A stretch of DNA of 64,000 nt from Anaeramoeba flamelloides (GCA_027625915.1 JANTQA010000030.1:2728001-2792000); one strand, 5' to 3'; positions 1 through 11,814 are shown, counted from the stretch's first letter. The notes: generated by a model not told the origin, from the letters alone. Numbers and translations are program-made.

Positions 1-710
1 ATTCTAAATTTCAAAACTGAATATTTCAGACATGACTTTTAAATAAATATTTTATTGGAACTTTAGTTGTAAAAAAATTCGAAATTTCTTTTGATTTTTT
101 TAAGTGAAAATATTTGTATCCAAAGTGAAATTGATGGGTATTTCTGGAATTTTAAATAATAAGATACTTTTTTTGATTATTTATTTTTAATAAATTGTTA
201 AATTTTCAATTCATTTTCTTATATATATTTTGTTTGTTAGATTAATTTAAAAAGAGATCATTTTATTCATAATCATAACAAATAAATTCAAAAAAATCTT
301 TTAAACTTTTTGTTTTCACGTTCCATTTTGTAAATTTTTTGAGCTTGATTTTGAATAAAAATGAATAAAGAATTTTATTGGTTTAAATATCAAGCAACCT
401 GGTAAAAAATAAGCTGATTATGAAAATATTTTTTGAAATAAAATATTTTAAAAGCAGAGTTATCAAATTTTTTAAAAAATATAATTTGAACCAAAAAAAA
501 TTTTGTGACAACTTTTTGAATTTGTCAGTATTTTTTAAAATTACTGATCACTGTTTCTCTTATTTTTACTTTCGGAACGATTTATAAATTTTGCAATTTT
601 TTATTTTAATTTTCTCATAAAAACTGTTACTTGTGGTAACTGTGAAATTTGAGAAAATGTTGTTTTTTTTTAAAAAAATGTGTAAAATATTTGTAAAAAA
701 AACTACTTAC
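1..710 (-). other. 5' part of cathepsin intron 3, no gene seen
   Basis: AT-rich sequence downstream of the GTAAGT donor of exon 3. No NSWG-type exon and no acceptor leading into one is visible before base 1, so this intron is at least 710 nt. No mobile element was recognised here. Confidence 0.6.
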
Positions 711-3700
711 CAATCCAATAGGATCTTTGAATTTTTTCAGAATAACCCCAGCCTACAATAGCAATAACATGATCAGGTAGTCCTATATCATCAGGTCCAA
801 CATAAACTTCACCATCACCACCATTAAAATTTCGAAAAGAGTCTGGTGTTGAAATCAAACAACTAACTGGTCCATTTTTAAACACTTCATTCTTGATATT
901 ATCTTCACCTTGTACATCACCCCAATCAGTTATATAATATCTGGGTGGATTTTCGACAATTGTGCATCCTTCTTCAAAGCAATTTCGGCAAGTCTCCCAA
1001 GCTGTACATTCAAGCTCTTCTGCTCGATAAGGACAACAAGTGTTATCTACAACACCCTTGGTTTTCATAAATTCATAAGCAAATTCACCCAAACCACCAT
1101 GACATCCACCAGCAGCATGGCAATTCATAAGATATTGGACAGACAGTCTAATATCGGGAATTGTATTGTTATACATAATTTTATAGCGATCTTTTTTTAT
1201 TATATATTTATATTGTTTTTAGGAAATTATTTTTAATTTTTTTTTGAATTGAAATTGAGTTTAGTAAAATTTTGAAATACAAACAATTATTCTATATCCA
1301 CTTGAAGCTATCATTATTTTTATTTTATAAAAACAAGTTTAACCCCTCCTTTCAATTAGATCATTATTTTTTAAAAAATCATTTTATGAAAAATTTAATT
1401 ATAATATTCGTTTAGATAATATTATGCAAGTGATCGTAGTTTGAATTTTGTAATTATTTTTTTTAACAAAAAAATATCAAAATAATTTAATATCACAACT
1501 ATTTTAAAAAAGCGGAACCTTTTTTAACAACATTTATCAAGTTTTCTATTTTAATAAAGTGAAAAATTTTTCAGAATTAAAACTTTTTGAAAGTTTTCTT
1601 TTTTAAAAAAGCCAAGAAACTTTTTCAGAATTAAAACTTTTTAAAAGTTTATTATTTTAATAAGGCAAGAGTTCAACATGAAAATGTGATGTAGATGTTG
1701 GAGTAGGAAAAAAACACCTTTTTAAAAAAGTTTGCATTTTATTAAAATAAAAAACTTGATAAAAGTTTTCACAGTCTTCCTAAAAAAAAAAGTACTCACT
1801 TTTTTAAAATCGCTGTAATGAAATATTTATCTAGTTTTCTCTTGTTTTTTCTCAAATTTATTACTTTTTTTTAAAGATATTTTAATTTACACTTGTGAAT
1901 TATTAAAAATAATTTTGATAAATAATTTCTGATTATTTCAGAAGTTTACGCATAAAACAAAATATATGCTTTATTTCCTTTAAGAATGTAAACTCCAATT
2001 CAAAATTTTTAACATACCAAAATTCGATTTTTGAAAAAAAAAATCTTATTTAATAAATTCTAGAAGAAACACCAAATTGGAACCATTCAATGATTGAAAT
2101 TTTTTACAATTGTTTATAAATTACAATACAAACAAAACAAAAAATAAATAATTATCAATACAAATAAATTATCGGTGTGTTAAAAATTTTGGAGAGAGAG
2201 GAACAAAAAAAAAAATACATTAGTAAATTTGTTGTAATTTCCAATTAAGGAATATTGATCGATCAAATGGTTAGATACTACCAACTAATTTAATTTGAGA
2301 TTTTCTATTTAGAAGAACCCAATTTTGAGTCTAGCATTTATGATTTTTTTTGATCAAACAAAACAGATTATGTAATTAAAAACTATTATTTCATGTAAAA
2401 AGAAAATAAAAATATTGAAAATATCTAATGAACCACAGAAAAAACAAGAATTTTAGATAAATAATTATTTTTTGAAAATTAAAGAATCAATTCCAGTTTA
2501 AAAGTATTACGTTTGGCATTTGATAAAATCAATGAACTTATTGTAAAATTATTTTCTGATTTTAAAAATTTTTTCATTTTTTTTAAAAAGTACTCTTAAT
2601 ATAAGTTTGTTAAAGATGTTTTTAAAAATTCTTGTTTTAATTTTTTTATTAAAAATACCAACACCAAATTAGTCTTGTGTTTTTTATTCATGTATTTCAA
2701 ATTTGAAATATTGTTATATCAAATGAAAGAGTGAACTGAGATATTTTATATATCCAAAAATGGGTAACTGAAGCAGATATATGGCTTTAAGATTTATTAT
2801 ATTCCGATTCTTATTCAGTTACAAAACCAAAAATTTCAATTTGTGGTTGTGAATAATTTATTAAAAATTTTGAAAAAAATTATAGTTTTTAAAAAATTAT
2901 AAAAGGTATTTAATAAATATATATATTCATTATTTGAACGATTAAAATATGTTTTAAAATCTTTAGTTTGAGGTTTTTTCGAAAAAAATTTGTAATTGGT
3001 TTTTATATTTTGAATGATATTTTCTTTTAAAGTTGTTTATATTTGTAAATGGGTAATATCAAATTAAGTGGAATATTAATAATACTCGAATAAATACCTA
3101 TTATATTTATTTCAAAATACGCTCATCAAAATATTTCTAAAAAATCAAAAAAAGAGCACTGTTTTTGTCGAAAACAATACTAGAACAAATCCGATAAAAA
3201 ACTGCAATATGATCAAGATAAAAAAAGATTTTTTAAACAATAAAATATTGTTATTTGTTTTTCTTTCTCTGAGAAATTTTGTCGAAATTAAACTTCCTAA
3301 GGTAAAAAAATTTTTTAATCCAAAAAGAAAACAATAATCACCAATTTCCAAACCTAAAGAATATCATTAGAAAATTTATCAGAAAGTTTGGTATCTTTTA
3401 TTAAGATAATGTCTTAAAAATAAAAAAAATTGAATTATTATGTAGAATTAATAATATATGATAAATAACAATTTTGGATTTTTAAATGGGTTTACAAGAA
3501 TTAGGTTTATTAAAAATATATTTTAAAAAATATCCGGCAAGTTTTTTTTTTGGAAAAAGCTTATTGAAAAGTGTTCTAGATAAAACAAAGGATAAAGTTT
3601 TAATTTTTCAAAAAATAACAATAAGTTTTGTTAGTGAAAAAGAATAATAAAAATAATATAAAAAAATGATATTAACCTGAGATTGAACTGGTTGTAGCAT

Positions 3701-6700
3701 GTGCCCAACAACTTCCACCTATGGATTTATAAATTATAGAGAAATATATTATAATAAATTCAAGTTAAATTTTTTTGTTTTTATTTTAGAATAAAATATT
3801 ATTGTAAATCAAAATACAATTTTTAAGAAAAATTTCGAAACAATATTTTTCATGATGAATGAAATATTGTTTTTCAATTAGGCAAATAAAAAATAAATAA
3901 ATTGAGTTGACTTTTTTCTAATTCATTTTTTTTAATTTTATACAGTAAAAATAAACAAATAATTTAAAAAAAAAATTTGTTGTAAATGAAGAATTTTTAA
4001 GATTATTGTTAATTTTTTTTTTTTTTTATATAACAAAAAAAATAATTAATTAATCGTTTTATTTCATTCCTAACAGGGTTGAAACATTTTGAAAAAAAAC
4101 TATTTTCCCACAGTTTAAAAAATATAACTACCTATCAGCTATTTAACCCACTAAAAAGCATGTTGAGGAATCAGAACAAATGATAAAAAGTTGAAATAAA
4201 AAATGAAAAAAAAAAAAAATTTTCAAAGTTAATTTTTTTTCAATAAATTGATTTTTCAGAAAACAAACAGGTACAAAAAAATTTGTGAGAATGTTAATCA
4301 TATTTATTGTATAATCAACGAAGTGTAGAATTTCTTTTTAAACATTATCAGCAATAATAACAAGGTTATCTTGGGTTGTTACGGATTAAGAACTGTTTAC
4401 CCTAAAATCAATTTCAATTAATAGAACTTACATCTTTTGCCAATTCAAAACAAAAAACACAATCTTGCAAATTTTTTTCTGAACCATCGATCCCAAAAAT
4501 CATTTTGTGTTAGGAATTAACATTTTTTGAGAAAAAAAAAAAAAAAACAAATCAATTGCAAGAAGTATACTTATGTTTAAAAAAGCTAAGCATTTACATA
4601 TTGGTCTAGCTTATCAACAAACACTTTATTTGTGGTTGTATAATACACAGTTTTAAATTTTGTTTTTTAAGATTTTGGATCTTTCTTTACTGTTGAGAGA
4701 AAAATGTTGGACACAGAAAACTAGTTGGACAGCAATTTTAATTGGGAACATTACTGAAAATGATTTTTAATTTCAATCGTTTGTGAAATAACTAAAGAAA
4801 ATAACAATAATCTACTTATTAGAATATCCATTAATGTAATTCTACTTTTTCAAAACCTTATCTCTGATACTCTAAAGCAAGTTTAAAAAATACCATTTTC
4901 AGAATTAATAGTAAACTTTACTACAACTTGGATTTTTGTTAAAATAGCATGATCTACTTTAGTTATCAACCATTCAAATGAGTATTCTAGACACACCACA
5001 GATTAATGAACTTTGAACACCTTTAAACCTGGATTTATATAAAATTCACATAGTTATCAATAGGATTTGATTTTCAATTTTACTAATGTTCCCAATTAAA
5101 AAAGGTGTCCAACCATTTTTCTGTGTCCAACATTTTTCTCTCAACAGTTATTCTTTTTTGTTTGGTTTGTTTCTATATTCCAAATTTGTTTTTTGGGAGT
5201 ATAGATGGTGCTTAATTAATGAATTTGAGAAAAGGTTTTAAATTGAAATAAAATAATTTCCTTCAAAATGTTCACAAAGGTAATTTTTTACATTTTTATG
5301 TAATTGTTTAGAAATACTTCTTTGCATTTCAGATCAAATAGTCAATTTTTCAAACGTTTTTCCCCTTTCTTTAAAACGTAAAATTGGAAAAAGTAAATTA
5401 AAATTTTCTTGAGAAATTTCTGAAAGGATCTAGAAAGCAAAAAACAAAATGTTAATAAAGACTCTTTAATTCATTCAAATTTGTTTTTAAAAATCCAAAA
5501 TAGAGAAAATAATTGAAAAAGTGCTTCAATTGTCCTAGAATGTCAATTTTGTGATTAAAAACACTTGGTTTTTTTAAAAATCAAATTTAATCCTTTCTTA
5601 TTTCCAAAAACATTAAAAGGTCATTAGACTAAAAATCAATTTAAAATCCATTTTGATATTTAAAAATATTGTAAGATTTCTCAATTTTTGTTAAAATTAT
5701 TAAATAGGATTTTACCTTTTTCTTTAAAATTTTGAAATCACAGAAATCACAGAAATCACAAAAATCACAGAAATCACAGAAATCACAGAAATCACAGAAA
5801 TCACAGAAATCACAGAAATCACAGAAATCACAGAAACCACAGAAAACCAATTTCGAATGATCAGAAATTTCAAACTATTAGTCACACCCAATAAGAGTTT
5901 AACTGTTGATAAATTAATTTAATTTCCTAATTGAAGATAAATCTTGAAAAATAATTTCCTCAAAAAAAAGTACGTTAATTGTCTAAAACAGCATATACAT
6001 ATACATATATACATATATATATATATAAACTAAATTCCAAAAATTTGGACACAGTTTAAAGGGTTGAAAGAATAGCAATACTCCAATTTCCGTTCAATTT
6101 GAAAATAATTTTGGTTCACTACAAAAAATCTGATAACTTTTTCAAAAGCCTTTCACTTTTACAACACATTTCCCCTGTAAAAGTGTTGAAAAGTGTTTGA
6201 AAGGTTTGTAAATTGTCTGATCGTGTTTGAAAGTTTGAAAAGACTCAAAACTTTTATAAAAGTCATGTGATTTTTTGTAGTGTTTTACGAACTATTTTTT
6301 TCATTTTTTGTCTTTTCTGTTTTGTTTTCATTTCCTTTTTTCCAGTTACGTAATCTATTTTGTTAGATTGGGAAGAAAAATTTATTTTTCGATGATCGAT
6401 CGAAAGTTAATGTTAATTTCAGTTGAAGAAAAAACAAATAAAATTAGTTGATGATATCTAAACATTTGATAGATCAATAATTGTTGATGAAATTTCAACA
6501 AATTTATTACTGGTATTTGAATTCTAAATGTAAGAAATTTTTACTTCATTTTCCATTTCCTTTTTCAAATCGAGTTTTTAAATTACAACCCACTTTGTTT
6601 GGGAAATCTTTGTATTCAAGAAAAAATGAAAATGAAGTGAAAAATTTTTTACCATTTAATATTCAAATACCAGTAAGACAATTTTTTGTATAGTTATTTT

Positions 6701-8769
6701 CATTATTTTGGACACACCTGTAATCTATTAGTACTATTTGTTGCAAAATAAATGGATCAAAATTTTCATTTGGCTTTCCAAAAAAAGGTTTTAAAATCCT
6801 ATAAAATTTTAAATTTTTATTCCATAAATCAGTTTAAATGATTGATTTCACCTTATAGAATTGACGAGTTTGGTGGTTTGTTTTTGTACCAGGGATATGT
6901 GATTATTTTGGAGGGCGAATGAAAATTTTGATCCATTTATTTTGCAATTAACAGTATTGATATTTATTACTATTATTTTCCCATCAAAAAATTGAAAATT
7001 TTTTGTTCGCATTCCAAAATATTTTTCTAGTTTATAAGTGATAGAAAACCCAAAAATCTTTACAACTTCTTTTAGAAATGATATTTTTAGAGAATAAATT
7101 AAACTTGCTTAGTTAACTCTAAGACAAAATTTTTCCTCTTGTAATTTGATTGTAACAGTAATAATTAATAAAATATTTTGGAAATTGAATTAAAAATTTT
7201 CATTTATTAATTGCAAAATAACAGTATTTTTTTCTTTTGTGGGTATTGTAATTATAAATAATCGATAACAATTCAATTAGTGAATGGTTTTAATTTGGTA
7301 TTTGTTTAGAGAATTAAGCAAAATTGTTTTTTTTTTCAAAAAATTGAATTTTGGTGTGTTAAAAAATTAAATTGTTCGTTTTAGATCTACCTATTTTGGA
7401 AAAAAATCATCCAGAAAATACTGTTTTCCTTTCAGCTAAAAAAAAATAGTTTTTTAATTGATGAGTTGTGAAAAAAATACCTGACATGAAAACAATCCTT
7501 GACAAGATTTTTAATTGTTGAATTTAGCAAAATTGTTGTGTAATTGCAAATATTTAAAATCAATTCTTTTTAATAACTTACCACATTTTTTATGAACCAA
7601 AAATAAACCTGACTAAAGTTCATTAAAGTGTGGTGTCTGTAAAAGACCCAATTAATTGTTTGATAGCCTAAGTAGATCAAACTTATTTGAAAAAACATAT
7701 AAAGTTTATAGAGAGGTTTGATACTGGTATTTGAATTCTAAATGGGACAAAATTTTTACTTTCATTTTCAATATTTGCCTTTAACAAAAAGATTTTTCTA
7801 GGAAGTAGAGGTGTGTTGTAATTTGGGATCTATTTGAAAAGGGAAATTGAAAATTCAAGTGAAAATTTTTTCCCATTTAGAATTCAAATACCAGTAGAGT
7901 TTTGAAAATGATAATTTTTATTCTTGTTTTTTGATTGATTGAATAGTGTTTTGAACAAGTGTAATTTCCATTAATCATCGTTCTAATTAGTGGGTGGGTT
8001 ATAATTGAAAAAGTTCGATTCATTAAAAAAAAAGGAATTTGATTTTAAATAAAAAAAATTACACAACAATTTTCCTAACATACACAATTAAAAATATTGC
8101 CGGCATTTTTTGAACGACTATGTATTTTTTATTTTTTTTGGGTAAAAATGATTACACCTAAAAACATTAATAATGGTTCAACTTAAATGTTCTTTAATTT
8201 AGTATTTGCAAAAATACAACGAATTGAGATTATTTTCTCCTATTTGTTATTTTGGGTTTGCATAAATTTTTCGAATGGGATTTATAATTCCTCTTTTCGT
8301 TTGGGTTTGTTTTTGTATGTTTTGGTTCTTTGGTGTTTTAATTTCTCTTTTTGAATGGGGTGAATTTAACGAACGAAATTAACCACAAAATGGGGAATTA
8401 TTTATTGTTGGTTAATTTATATGGGTATTAATTGTGATTCAAAGGGGTGAATTTCGGAAAGTAATTCCTGTTACAGTTTTGCACATGGGATTTGGAAATC
8501 AAACCAAATCAGAAATGATAAAAATAAAAAGTTTTTTTTATTTTGGACAAAAAAAGTCAGAAAAATTAGAGAAAATATTTACAGTAAACAGGAAGATGCT
8601 GGTTGAGTATTTCTGTGCAATAATTTATCGTTTTTCCATTTGATCCAGGTATCCTTCTCCAATCAAAAGTTTTGGGGAGCTTTAAAGAATTTGTTCCTTG
8701 GCCAAGAACAGCAGAACGATCAGATAAGATGAAAAGGGCAAAAACAAAAAGTGGTAATAAAAATTTCAT
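711..8769 (-). CDS. CTSZ: Cathepsin X/Z-like papain-family cysteine protease, 3 exons, 3' end outside window
   Basis: Exons (minus strand) are 8769-8583, 3718-3677 and 1190-711. Introns are 4864 and 2486 nt, and a third (GTAAGT donor at 710) runs off the window. Reading frame is continuous across both junctions. Residues 1-23 are a hydrophobic signal peptide (MKFLLPLFVFALFIL). LPKTFDWR begins the mature part after only about eight residues of propeptide. NQHLPVYCGSCWAH carries the extra mini-loop before the active site that marks cathepsin X; catalytic Cys66 lies in GSCWAH, and His217 in PDHVIAIVGWG. The Asn of NSWG should be in a missing exon. The family comprises lysosomal or phagosomal carboxypeptidases, fitting a phagotroph. 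Paired cysteines (CCPYRAEELEC, CRNCFEEGC) match the family. Family assignment is firm; the exact paralogue is less so. Confidence 0.93.
1498..1815. mobile_element. Family G fold-back element in cathepsin intron 2
   Basis: Two arms of about 65-90 bp are imperfect inverted repeats. The left arm holds ATTTTAAAAAAGCGG and TTATCAAGTTTTCTATTTTA; the right arm holds their reverse complements near 1740-1810. The inner sequence repeats TCAGAATTAAAACTTTTT twice. It codes for nothing visible. I found no second copy, so it is only a candidate element. Confidence 0.5.
1989..2575 (-). mobile_element. Family B element, copy 1 (cathepsin intron 2)
   Basis: It begins TAAACTCCAATTCAAAATTT, the family B terminus, and contains the family core TTGATCGATCAAATGGTTA at about 2256. 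Its order of segments matches the copies at 37541, 44429 and 47010. The right end is diverged and its position is approximate. Confidence 0.65.
3677..3718 (-). other. 42-nt micro-exon with the catalytic cysteine of the cathepsin gene
   Basis: Reads GSCWAHATTSSIS between an AG acceptor (3720-3719) and a GTTAAT donor (3676). It starts in phase 1, completing Cys63, and ends one base into Asp77. It lies between a 4.9-kb and a 2.5-kb intron, both filled with repeats. Confidence 0.9.
4690..5147. mobile_element. Family E element, copy 1, PIF/Harbinger-like MITE (cathepsin intron 1)
   Basis: 458 bp with long terminal inverted repeats starting CTGTTGAGAGAAAAATGTTG and ending with the reverse complement CTCTCAACAG. 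Further in, AATTGGGAACATTACTGAAA is mirrored near 5085. TTA flanks both sides (4687-4689 and 5148-5150), a 3-bp TWA-type duplication as in PIF/Harbinger elements. No ORF inside. The second copy at 57947-58344 shares the inner repeat and the TTA flanks. Confidence 0.75.
5736..5838. repeat. 9-bp minisatellite (AAATCACAG)n
   Basis: About eleven tandem copies of the unit AAATCACAG, nearly identical, inside cathepsin intron 1. One strand is open and would read Cys-Asp-Phe repeats, but that is an effect of the 9-bp period. A short diverged run with the same motif on the other strand occurs near 21800-21830. Confidence 0.9.
6117..6282. mobile_element. CACTA-type (EnSpm/CMC-like) MITE nested in family B
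   Basis: 166 bp beginning CACTACAAAAAATC and ending GATTTTTTGTAGTG, an exact 14-bp terminal inverted repeat. Diverged repeats continue inward (ACTTTT, AAAAG). The CACTA start is the hallmark of the CACTA superfamily. The expected 3-bp duplication is imperfect (GTT left, TTT right). The internal sequence contains AAAGTGTTGAAAAGTGTTTG-like repeats and no ORF. Confidence 0.7.
6510..6673. mobile_element. Family A MITE, copy 1
   Basis: 164 bp, starting CTGGTATTTGAATTCTAAAT and ending in its inverted copy (ATTCAAATACCAG), flanked by TA on both sides. Inner parts of the repeats read TTTTACTTCATTTTCCATTT and the complement, giving arms of about 50 bp. The uninterrupted family B copy at about 44723 has the matching empty site. 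Confidence 0.9.
6734..6954. mobile_element. Family C MITE, copy 1
   Basis: 221 bp with terminal repeats CTATTTGTTGCAAAATAAAT and, inverted at the right, CTGTTAATTGCAAAATAAAT, continuing with GGATCAAAATTTTCATT on both sides. TA at 6732-6733 and 6955-6956. The empty site is visible in other family B copies (TTTGTATTGATAATTATTT near 44790). Confidence 0.9.
6970..7224. mobile_element. Family D MITE, copy 1
   Basis: 255 bp flanked by TA. The right terminus, inverted, reads CTGTTATTTTGCAATTAATA, close to the left end of the copy at 55918. It sits 13 bases after the family C element inside the same family B host, and the host sequence resumes afterwards (GGGTATTGTAATTATAAAT). Confidence 0.8.
7470..8125 (+). 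mobile_element. Family N element, copy 1, with nested family A MITE (cathepsin intron 1)
   Basis: Ends are inverted repeats of about 75 bp: left has TTTTTAATTGTTGAATTTAG and AAAATTGTTGTGTAATT, and the right end mirrors them. Without the nested family A copy it is about 483 bp. The copy at 13525-13995 (opposite orientation, about 470 bp) lacks the insertion. Confidence 0.75.
7724..7894. mobile_element. Family A MITE, copy 2, nested in family N
   Basis: 171 bp, CTGGTATTTGAATTCTAAAT to ATTCAAATACCAG, with TA on each side (7722-7723, 7895-7896). The related family N copy reads straight through a single TA at the matching place (near 13733). Confidence 0.9.
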
Positions 8770-9649
8770 TTGAGAAAAAATAAAAACTGAACTTGAACAC
8801 TTTGTTTTCAGAATAAAATATGTTTGAATAGAACTTTATTATGTGTGTGATTTCAATTGTCAGTTTACCCGAAACAAAATATTTGTATTTTTTTTTGTAA
8901 CAAAATAAGTCATTAGATATGATATAAAAATTCTTAACTTTTTTAAAGACTTGTTTTATGAGCTGTAATATTCTGATCATAACATTATTAGAGAACCGAG
9001 ACTAAATTTTATGGTTGCTTAATCAACATTACAAATGTGATATCAAAAAGCAAGTCGTTAAGTTTTTAAAAGTTTTGATCTTGATAGATTGGGTAAATTA
9101 AAACAAATAAAGACTGTAATCTTTCAAAGCCATGAATTCAGAACTTTCTAAACTAACTCCTCCACATTAAGTATTTTTTTCATACTTTGTTGCAAAACAA
9201 AACCTTGTCAAGATCCTAACATCTTGAATTCAAATTACATCATTTATTTTTCTTTTTTTTTGCCAATACAATTTCTAACTCAGTGTCCAAGAGGATACTC
9301 AAAGTACAAAACGGAGTTGTCGTTAGATTTCTAATGCTTTCAGTAAATTTTCAAGTATCAGTTATTTTTTTATTCGTATTTTTCCCATAATTCGTCCTTT
9401 AATGTACTTTTTTATTTTTAAAAATTGTGCAAAAATGGTTTGCTCTCTTTCCAAAGAAAATTTTTCACATTTATTCTTGTTTTTAAGAATTTCTTTTTTA
9501 TTCACTGAACGTTAAGAAGCCAACAACATATTTTTTTTTGTTTATAGTATGTATCTTTGGTCAATTTAAGATCAAGAATTTCGATAAAAAAAAAAAAATA
9601 TTACTTTTATTTTATGACATAATTTTTAGAAATTTCCTTGGTTTATTTT
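8770..9649. other. Upstream region of the cathepsin gene, no gene seen
   Basis: About 880 bp of AT-rich sequence 5' of the cathepsin start codon at 8769. No recognisable promoter element, ORF of note or repeat with clear ends. Confidence 0.5.
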
Positions 9650-11306
9650 CTTAAGGACTACGTTTCACATTGAAATTCAATGTAAAATATGTTCTAATCA
9701 GGTTCTAGGTATTGGTAATTTTCACAAAATTTTATTCGGTGAGATCTAAGTAGCAAACAATGTCATTTTTTGCATAAATTTTTGTCTCCTCGTTTCTCGA
9801 AATGACAAAGAACGTTGGCAAAAATTGGCTTTTTGAGAAAATTTCTTGTTATATGAAAGTGCCATACCCTGAGACCTTGTTAATATTTTTTTTCTATGTT
9901 TTAATGTTATCTTTGATTAGTTTAGAGGGTATGGGCTCTACATATAAAAGGCCAAAAATTCGTAAAGTGAAAAATTTTTGATGAAAAAGTCTGTTGTTTT
10001 ACAATCAAGACATTTTTTGAATAGTGTCTACCATAAAGTATTTGGTATTGTATCAAATCCTCTAAAATTCCCTATTCCCAAAATGAGAGAAAGATCATTT
10101 TTTCTTAAATGACAAAAAAATTTAATTTTTAAAAACAAAAACTGACTAATTTTTACAAATTTAATTTCGAAAAGATCCTTTCATTAAAATAACTTCAAAA
10201 CCTTTACCACACAAGCTCTCAACCCAATTTCTATTGATACAACAAACTGGGTTTTGAGAAAAATGATCCAAACAAAAAAAATTTATCAAAAAAGCCCATT
10301 AAAAATGCCAAGTATGTTTGGCCTGGATTATGTTATTCCACAAACAATTCGAGGATACTACCCCTCTTAGCCATGGACGGGTGATTTAATTTAAGGAAAA
10401 ACAAAAAGAACCAAAAAAAAAATACGACAAAATCACCCTCTCTTTGTAATAAATAATACAGCCCTTCCTGCTCCTACCGTGAATATTTATAATAACCTGA
10501 AATTGATTTTCTATTCTGAAATTTTATCCATGTACAACAAACAGTAAAAGGGTTATTAAAGCTCATCATAAACGGTAAAATTTATAATAGAAGATTAAAA
10601 ATCAGTTTTCCATTTTTTTTTTTTTTTGTTTTGGGAATTGACAAACAAATTCATTAAAAATACTTACACTAATGTGGATCTTTAATTCCCAAAACTATTA
10701 AAATACCAGCTTTTACAATTTAAAAACAAAGATCGAAAAATGAACTTTCAAGTTTCCAGGGTTTCTGTGGTTCAATAGTTTCTTTTCTTGAGAAAATTTA
10801 ATTTTTGTCTTTGTTTTTACAAAAAAAAAATTTTTCTAATGAGGGAATAGAAGTTGAAATTTTTATCTTGTGATTGGAAATTGAATTCTCTATTCCTAAA
10901 AACACAACTTTATTATAGACAACCAATTTCTATTTCTTATAAATTTTCACAGTAGGGTTGGAAAGTATTAATTGTTTGTGGAGACAATGTAACAATTCAA
11001 AGCAACTCAATGATCAAAAAACCATAGACAATACCATCATTTAGATTTAAAGATGTTTGTTGAGAAGTGTTTTTAATGTAAAAAAAATCGTGATTATTTT
11101 TTCTTTTTCATTTTTACGATCCTTAACAAGGTGTTCGAGTTCACGTATCTCAAAATTTCTTTTTCATTTTTCACAAAAAAAATGACATAAAATGATTTTT
11201 TGATCCAAATTGGAGAATATTTTAAAGATCCTAACTTTACGATTCAAATGGAATTGAACCAAAAAGCTTTTTATATAAATTGGTAAATCCGACACGTAGT
11301 TCTTAA

Positions 11307-11308
<2 letters not shown>

Positions 11309-11343
<35 letters not shown>

Positions 11344-11344
11344 A
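11309..11344. repeat. (TA)n microsatellite
   Basis: A run of alternating TA of about 32 bases inside family L copy 1. Confidence 0.9.
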
Positions 11345-11814
11345 GGTTTTTAAACTTTTAACAAGTGACATATTTTTCACCTTTTTATATTTTGTGACAA
11401 CTTATAAATTCTACTCTTGAGAGATTGAGTAACAATAGACGATCATTAAAAAATTTTTTTGAAAAAAATAGTTAACATTTGCTCATTTTTACTTTTTTAT
11501 AACCTCCTTTATAATAAACACTCTTGGACTAATAACAGATCTTTGATCAAAAATTTTATTTACAGATATTTTACAATTAAAGTTGGAAAATTTAAATTTC
11601 CAGTAATATTTTTTTTCAATTTAATTGTAAAAAATTAGGAAAATTTTAATCTTCACAGTTAAGAGGTCATTTTATTAGATTTTGAGAGCATTTTAAATCT
11701 AATGAATATATTTCAAATAGGGAATCAATTATTTTGATTATTAAAGAATTATTTATTGATATAAATTGAAAAAAATATTTTTTTTTTTTTGATTTTTCAT
11801 TTATTTTTTTTTCT

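Larger units (their letters stand above)
6026..7383 (+). mobile_element. Family B element, copy 5, carrying four nested insertions (cathepsin intron 1)
   Basis: It starts TAAACTAAATTCCAAAAATT and ends near TTGTTCGTTTTA, the two family B ends. Aligned by eye to the copy at 44429-44970, the host is split by four elements: 6117-6282 (CACTA-type), 6510-6673 (A), 6734-6954 (C) and 6970-7224 (D). Removing them with their target duplications leaves about 543 bp, against 542-550 bp in uninterrupted copies. Confidence 0.85.

Noticed and set aside
5736-5838. CRISPR-like regular repeats
   Set aside because: Units are 9 bp and contiguous with no spacers; this is a minisatellite in a eukaryotic intron.
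5641-5850. ORF encoding Cys-Asp-Phe repeats
   Set aside because: It is the 9-bp minisatellite read in one frame, lying inside a cathepsin intron.
10340-10400. GC-richer patch in family L copy 1, possible structural RNA
   Set aside because: No tRNA, 5S or spliceosomal RNA signature could be matched; only a short CCC/GGG hairpin.
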